Part shown: positions 60,625 to 64,000 of the stretch, piece by piece
How positions within the stretch are numbered: position 1 is the stretch's first letter
How the letters are laid out: each line of letters begins with the position of its first letter
Assembly (NCBI RefSeq): GCF_001748285.1
Contig: NZ_BDGT01000002.1
Coordinates: 124,001 to 188,000, forward strand
Direction: 5' to 3'
Source: Thermogemmatispora onikobensis
GTDB taxonomy: Bacteria; Chloroflexota; Ktedonobacteria; Ktedonobacterales; Ktedonobacteraceae
DNA: 64,000 nucleotides
Made by a program: the position numbers and the translations under genes
The notes under the pieces: model-generated
Seen by the model: only the letters and a program-made list of their open reading frames with translations
What the model was told of the DNA's origin: nothing
The model's database searches: none

Positions 60625-62184
60625 TCAGCCTTTGCCGAGTAACCAGCCTAGACGGGCAACAGCCGGCATGCTGCCATAGGGGCTGGCCTTGAGGCGCTGG
60701 TAGAGGAGGCTGAGGTGAGCCAAAGCGCGCCGGGCGTTGAGTGCCCTGGCTTCACTGGCTGCCTGTACAGCAAGCGAGGTTGCCACCTCGTAGTCCTTGA
60801 GCACCAGGTGAGCCAGGGCCCGATAAATCACGATAAACAGTCGGCGCGTCGCAAACAGCGACTCTGTATGCAGGCTGGCCTGGTCCAGCTCGCCAAGGGC
60901 CTGGCCAGCCTGGCCCAGAGCCAGGAGCGTTCTGGCGCGGTTGAGATGATAGTAGCCGACATCGGCAGCCAGAAAGTAAGGATCGTCGTCCTCGCTGACT
61001 GCACTCAGCAGCTGACCGGCCTGGTCAAGCAAGACCAGGGCTTGCTTGCGCTCAGGCTCATCTCGGGCCAGGTGGGCCAGAATATGCGCGGCCTCCTCCA
61101 GCACAAAGCGCTGAACGGAAGGACAGGTCTCGACTACACGTTCGAGGGCCTCGCCAGCGTGTCGACGGGCGGCTTCCGTCTCCCCTAGCTCGAAATGAGC
61201 GATCGCCTGCCCGATCAGAGAATTGGCCAGCAGGTCCCGATAGACCCTCTCCCCTGGCGGCCCACCCTGGTCGCTGGCCTGCTCCCAGCTACGGGCGATG
61301 GACTGGCAGAGTTGGACGAATGGCAGGGCACTGGCGACGCCGTAGAGGTCAGCTAATCCATCGGCCACTAATTGGGCATAGTTAAACTCCAGACGCAAGA
61401 TGTCTCCTAGTAGTCTATTGTGTATAATAGGGGCAAGTCGCTTCAAATAACTGATGCGGTGCAAAGCTCGTGTCAGCAGCACTGGTTGACGAGTAATCCG
61501 AAATTCAGCGTAGAGTTCGGCTTGCTGGCGTTGGTAGGTGATCAGCAGGGGCTCCTCACTATTCTCGCTGATGAGGAGAGAAGGAAAAGGGAGGGAGCCA
61601 GGAGCCGAAGGGCGTCGTTCAGCGAGTCCTAGCAAATGGGGAGGGATGCCCAGGATAATGGAGAGCATGCGCCGACGCCGCGGGGAGTCCAGATAGTCGC
61701 TGCGATTCTCCATGCGACGGATTGCCAGCTCTGACAGGCCCAGAGCTTCCGCCAGATCGGCCTGGGTCCAGGCGCGCTCGCCATTCTCCTGCCGTCGCAA
61801 CTGCTGCAGGCGATAATGCTTGATAACCGCCCCTGGTAGCGGATAGCCATCGTCGCCGGCGGGAAAGGCCGGGTAGCCCTCCTGTACCCACCAGGGCGGC
61901 GAGCCGGTGAGCCGCGGATGGTGGGGGTCAAGCCCCAGCAGCTCGGGAGGAATGGCCAGCAGCTCAACCAGTTGGCGCCGCCGCTTGAGCGAGTCAAGCC
62001 CCTGTTGCTGCTTCTCTAGGTAGTAGATCATGCGCGCGTGAACGCCGAGCCGACGGGCCAGTTCTGCTTGAGACCAGCCTTTGTGTCGGCGGAAATGCGC
62101 GACAACTTGTCCAGGATGTGGATAGTAGCCGTGTTCGTCTTCGGGATCGAAGGCTCCATAGCTCCGCCACCACTCAGCTGCCAT
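60625..62184 (-). CDS. Transcription regulator with two XRE helix-turn-helix domains and a TPR-like tail
   Basis: The 519-residue product carries two HTH domains: residues about 25-87 (WSQAELARRLGVHARMIYYLE) and about 117-189 (WTQADLAEALGLSELAIRRME). Both end in a similar RRR..L...L.IPP.LLGL segment, so they are an internal duplication. The rest is helical with TPR-like repeats (AHFELGETEAARRHAGEAL, RARTLLALGQAGQALGEL), as in sensors of peptides or proteins. A palindromic site lies 60-84 bases upstream. The start at 62184 is chosen because the domain begins there; 25 more codons are open. Confidence 0.8.
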   Translation of the reverse strand: MAAEWWRSYGAFDPEDEHGYYPHPGQVVAHFRRHKGWSQAELARRLGVHARMIYYLEKQQQGLDSLKRRRQLVELLAIPPELLGLDPHHPRLTGSPPWWVQEGYPAFPAGDDGYPLPGAVIKHYRLQQLRRQENGERAWTQADLAEALGLSELAIRRMENRSDYLDSPRRRRMLSIILGIPPHLLGLAERRPSAPGSLPFPSLLISENSEEPLLITYQRQQAELYAEFRITRQPVLLTRALHRISYLKRLAPIIHNRLLGDILRLEFNYAQLVADGLADLYGVASALPFVQLCQSIARSWEQASDQGGPPGERVYRDLLANSLIGQAIAHFELGETEAARRHAGEALERVVETCPSVQRFVLEEAAHILAHLARDEPERKQALVLLDQAGQLLSAVSEDDDPYFLAADVGYYHLNRARTLLALGQAGQALGELDQASLHTESLFATRRLFIVIYRALAHLVLKDYEVATSLAVQAASEARALNARRALAHLSLLYQRLKASPYGSMPAVARLGWLLGKG

Positions 62185-62243
62185 GCTGTTATTCCCCGTC
62201 CTTTCTTCTACTACTCTTGAAAACCCCTGTGCTCCCGGAATCG

Positions 62244-62268
62244 CCACTTCTTGATACACAAGAAGTGG
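62244..62268. promoter_or_regulatory. Perfect palindrome upstream of the regulator gene (possible operator)
   Basis: CCACTTCTTG and its exact reverse complement CAAGAAGTGG, separated by five bases (62244-62253 and 62259-62268). It lies between the candidate promoter at 62295-62323 and the regulator start at 62184, so it would be in the leader, where it can act as an operator or RNA hairpin. Confidence 0.6.
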
Positions 62269-62294
62269 ACGAATAATTTGAATATTTCAATGCC

Positions 62295-62323
62295 AGTATA
62301 TCATTGTAGCTTTTCATTCATAA
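62295..62323 (-). promoter_or_regulatory. Promoter candidate for the double-HTH regulator
   Basis: On the minus strand: TTATGA (62323-62318), 17 bases, TATACT (62300-62295). The -10 is good, the -35 weak. The palindrome at 62244-62268 lies just downstream of the expected start. Confidence 0.5.
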
Positions 62324-62436
62324 TTTTGCAAGCGGCCCGCATTCGGCTCGTATACTTCCTTGGAACTTTCCACCCAGCCTGCACCTGGGCCGGGCGAGTG
62401 GCTCAGAGCGCGCCTGAGCGAGCCGGGGCTGGCGTC

Positions 62437-63978
62437 TCAGGCGTCGCGGTCGCGGAGGTCTCCTCTCTCCTGAGCGTGAGCCTTAGCCTGCGGCTGCTGA
62501 TCGCCTTCTCCTTGCAGCAGCCACTGAGACAGGCGAGGGGCAAGACGACTGGCCCGGGCCGTTGCTGGCAGAGCTGCCAGAGTAGCCGCGCTTATGGAGA
62601 GCACAACGAGGCTGCCGACCAGGAGGGCCCAGCTAGCGTCGGGAAGCTGCGGGGTCCAGGAATGCGTCAGAATTTCCAGCGTTGCCAGGCTAGTGCCTGC
62701 CACGCCCACCACTGTCCCCGAGCGGAGCAGCCAGGGAGCCATCGCACTCGCTCCCAGGGCCGGGCATGGCTGCTGGTAGGAGATCAGAGTTGTCACGTAA
62801 AAGCAGAAGAAAGCTACAAATAGGCGCAGCAACGTCATCGTAGCCAGCAGCGAGGCCATTACCGCTGGGGAACCCATTGTCTCTACGGACATCTGAGGGA
62901 GTACGACGAGCAGAACTGTGGCCACTATGCCAGTGAGGAGTGTTTGTATCACGAAAGCGCGCCAGGGAATGCGTTCCCGATTGAGCAAGGCCAGTCCGGT
63001 TGGTAAAAGGCCATCGAGGCTGGCTACAAAGAGCAAGCGTGCGCAAGCGGAAGTATGCACAAAGGCTGCACAGAGATAGAAAGCCAGCAAGCCGACCAGG
63101 GCCATATTGCCGGCGGTGTGGCCCAGGGCCATCTCAAGCACAAGGCCCGGTCCGCCGCCGGGTGCGACCAGAGCGGCGAGCGCGACGAGCAGATAGCTGC
63201 TGCAGACCAGTAGGGTGCTCCCAAGCAATGGGCGGCCTGGAGCGAGACCGGGGCGCAGCTCTCCGGCCATACTCAGAGGGGCACTATAACCAAGATAGAG
63301 GAGGGCGGCCAGGCTGCCCCCAGGGCGTGGGGACTCAGTCAGAGACCTGCCTGGGCGCCAGAAGGATGGGGGGCGCCACGCTCCCTGTTGCAGCAGTACC
63401 AGGCTACAGATCCCGCTAAGGATCACAATGGCCAGGGTCAGTGCGCTGAACGTGTTCACGATGCGCTGCACCGTGCGCTGTCGTTGCCAGCCTAGCAGGA
63501 GCAACAGAGCCAGCAGGATCAAGATCGCCAGCTCCCGCTGCCACGGTTCGGCCAGCCAGCCTGCTTTCAGACCCTGCAGCGTAGCAACAAAACTGACCAG
63601 AGCGCTGACGGCTGCCAGCAGACCTGGCAACCAGTCGCTGATTCCCACAACTGTGCCCCAGTAGGGCCCGAGTAAGCGTGCAGTCCAACTATAGAGCGCT
63701 CCTTCGGAAGGAGCCAGGGCCATCAGCTGCGAGGTTGCCAGCGTCATGGGGAGCAAGAGCATCAGCGCACCCAAGGCGGCAGCCAGTAAAGCTGGCGGCC
63801 CTTCCCTGATCAGTTGCAGCACTGGGCTGGGGGCAAACACTGCTGTGAAATGGAGCAGACAAAGATCGAGCGAGCCGATGGGCCTGGGCAAGGCCCGTCT
63901 CGTGTAGTAGTGGGAGAGCGCTGGCGGGCAGGTTGCCCGGGGAGCGCGGCCCAGCGGTCCTCCGGCCCCGGTTTGCAT
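62437..63978 (-). CDS. APC-family amino acid permease
   Basis: The 513-residue product has about 12 membrane helices in the order of APC superfamily carriers. The first conserved part is SLDLCLLHFTAVFAPSPVLQL, then LAPSEGALYSWTARLLGPYWG, the typical GG/EGA..W pattern of amino acid permeases. The C-terminal tail is charged and cytoplasmic. The substrate cannot be named. It is next to the divergent end of the window and seems to be a stand-alone gene. Confidence 0.85.
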   Translation of the reverse strand: MQTGAGGPLGRAPRATCPPALSHYYTRRALPRPIGSLDLCLLHFTAVFAPSPVLQLIREGPPALLAAALGALMLLLPMTLATSQLMALAPSEGALYSWTARLLGPYWGTVVGISDWLPGLLAAVSALVSFVATLQGLKAGWLAEPWQRELAILILLALLLLLGWQRQRTVQRIVNTFSALTLAIVILSGICSLVLLQQGAWRPPSFWRPGRSLTESPRPGGSLAALLYLGYSAPLSMAGELRPGLAPGRPLLGSTLLVCSSYLLVALAALVAPGGGPGLVLEMALGHTAGNMALVGLLAFYLCAAFVHTSACARLLFVASLDGLLPTGLALLNRERIPWRAFVIQTLLTGIVATVLLVVLPQMSVETMGSPAVMASLLATMTLLRLFVAFFCFYVTTLISYQQPCPALGASAMAPWLLRSGTVVGVAGTSLATLEILTHSWTPQLPDASWALLVGSLVVLSISAATLAALPATARASRLAPRLSQWLLQGEGDQQPQAKAHAQERGDLRDRDA

Positions 63979-64000
63979 ACTGGCATCCCTGCCATTTGGT

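Overview
The window is about 60% GC, gene-dense DNA and looks like a Ktedonobacteria-type Chloroflexota chromosome, possibly Thermogemmatispora-like. This is inference from gene content: a ClpC-like end, radA, a membrane PIN/TRAM protein and ispD-ispF in a row; XRE regulators with tetratricopeptide-like tails; Thr/Pro-rich surface proteins; a Ser/Thr kinase with an outside sensor; and many ABC-2 transporters. Promoters that can be read are sigma70-like, mostly TTGAxx-17-TATACT. One tRNA gene (Arg, CCG) is present. I saw no rRNA, CRISPR array or insertion sequence.

Layout. 1-4.8 kb: housekeeping genes (end of a Clp ATPase, radA, yacL-like, ispD, ispF). 4.9-7.4 kb: small minus-strand genes (coiled-coil protein, DinB-like protein, unknown protein). 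7.8-11.7 kb: a MacB/HlyD-type three-gene exporter. 11.9-15.6 kb: two Thr/Pro-rich membrane-anchored surface proteins with a 32-codon ORF between them. 15.7-25.6 kb: a compact phage-structural island. Capsid genes run on the minus strand and the portal gene on the plus strand, from two back-to-back near-consensus promoters. 25.8-32.7 kb: a one-TM Rossmann-like protein, two ABC-2 transporters, a DUF1648-like protein and a hydrolase. 32.9-41.2 kb: Hsp20, tRNA-Arg, comEA-comEC, a zinc-ribbon membrane protein, a degenerate tyrosine recombinase and a GT39-like glycosyltransferase. 41.3-48.6 kb: a probable operon of TPR-AAA ATPase, TPR membrane protein and sensor Ser/Thr kinase, plus a LysM-like protein. 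49.0-58.2 kb: a six-gene minus-strand cluster for purine catabolism (adenine deaminase, xanthine-dehydrogenase-type FAD and 2Fe-2S/Mo subunits, a 2-hydroxyacid oxidase and two enzyme-like proteins with lost active-site residues). 58.7-64 kb: an ABC-2 transporter, a double-HTH regulator with a palindromic site upstream, and an APC permease.

The two most unusual pieces are the capsid island and the purine cluster. The island has a portal, a protease fused to the capsid protein, a connector and fibre- or spike-like proteins. I recognise no terminase, tape measure, integrase, replication or lysis gene in it. In the purine cluster the threonine-synthase-like protein has alanine at the PLP-lysine position, and the carbamate-kinase-like protein has lost several signature motifs.
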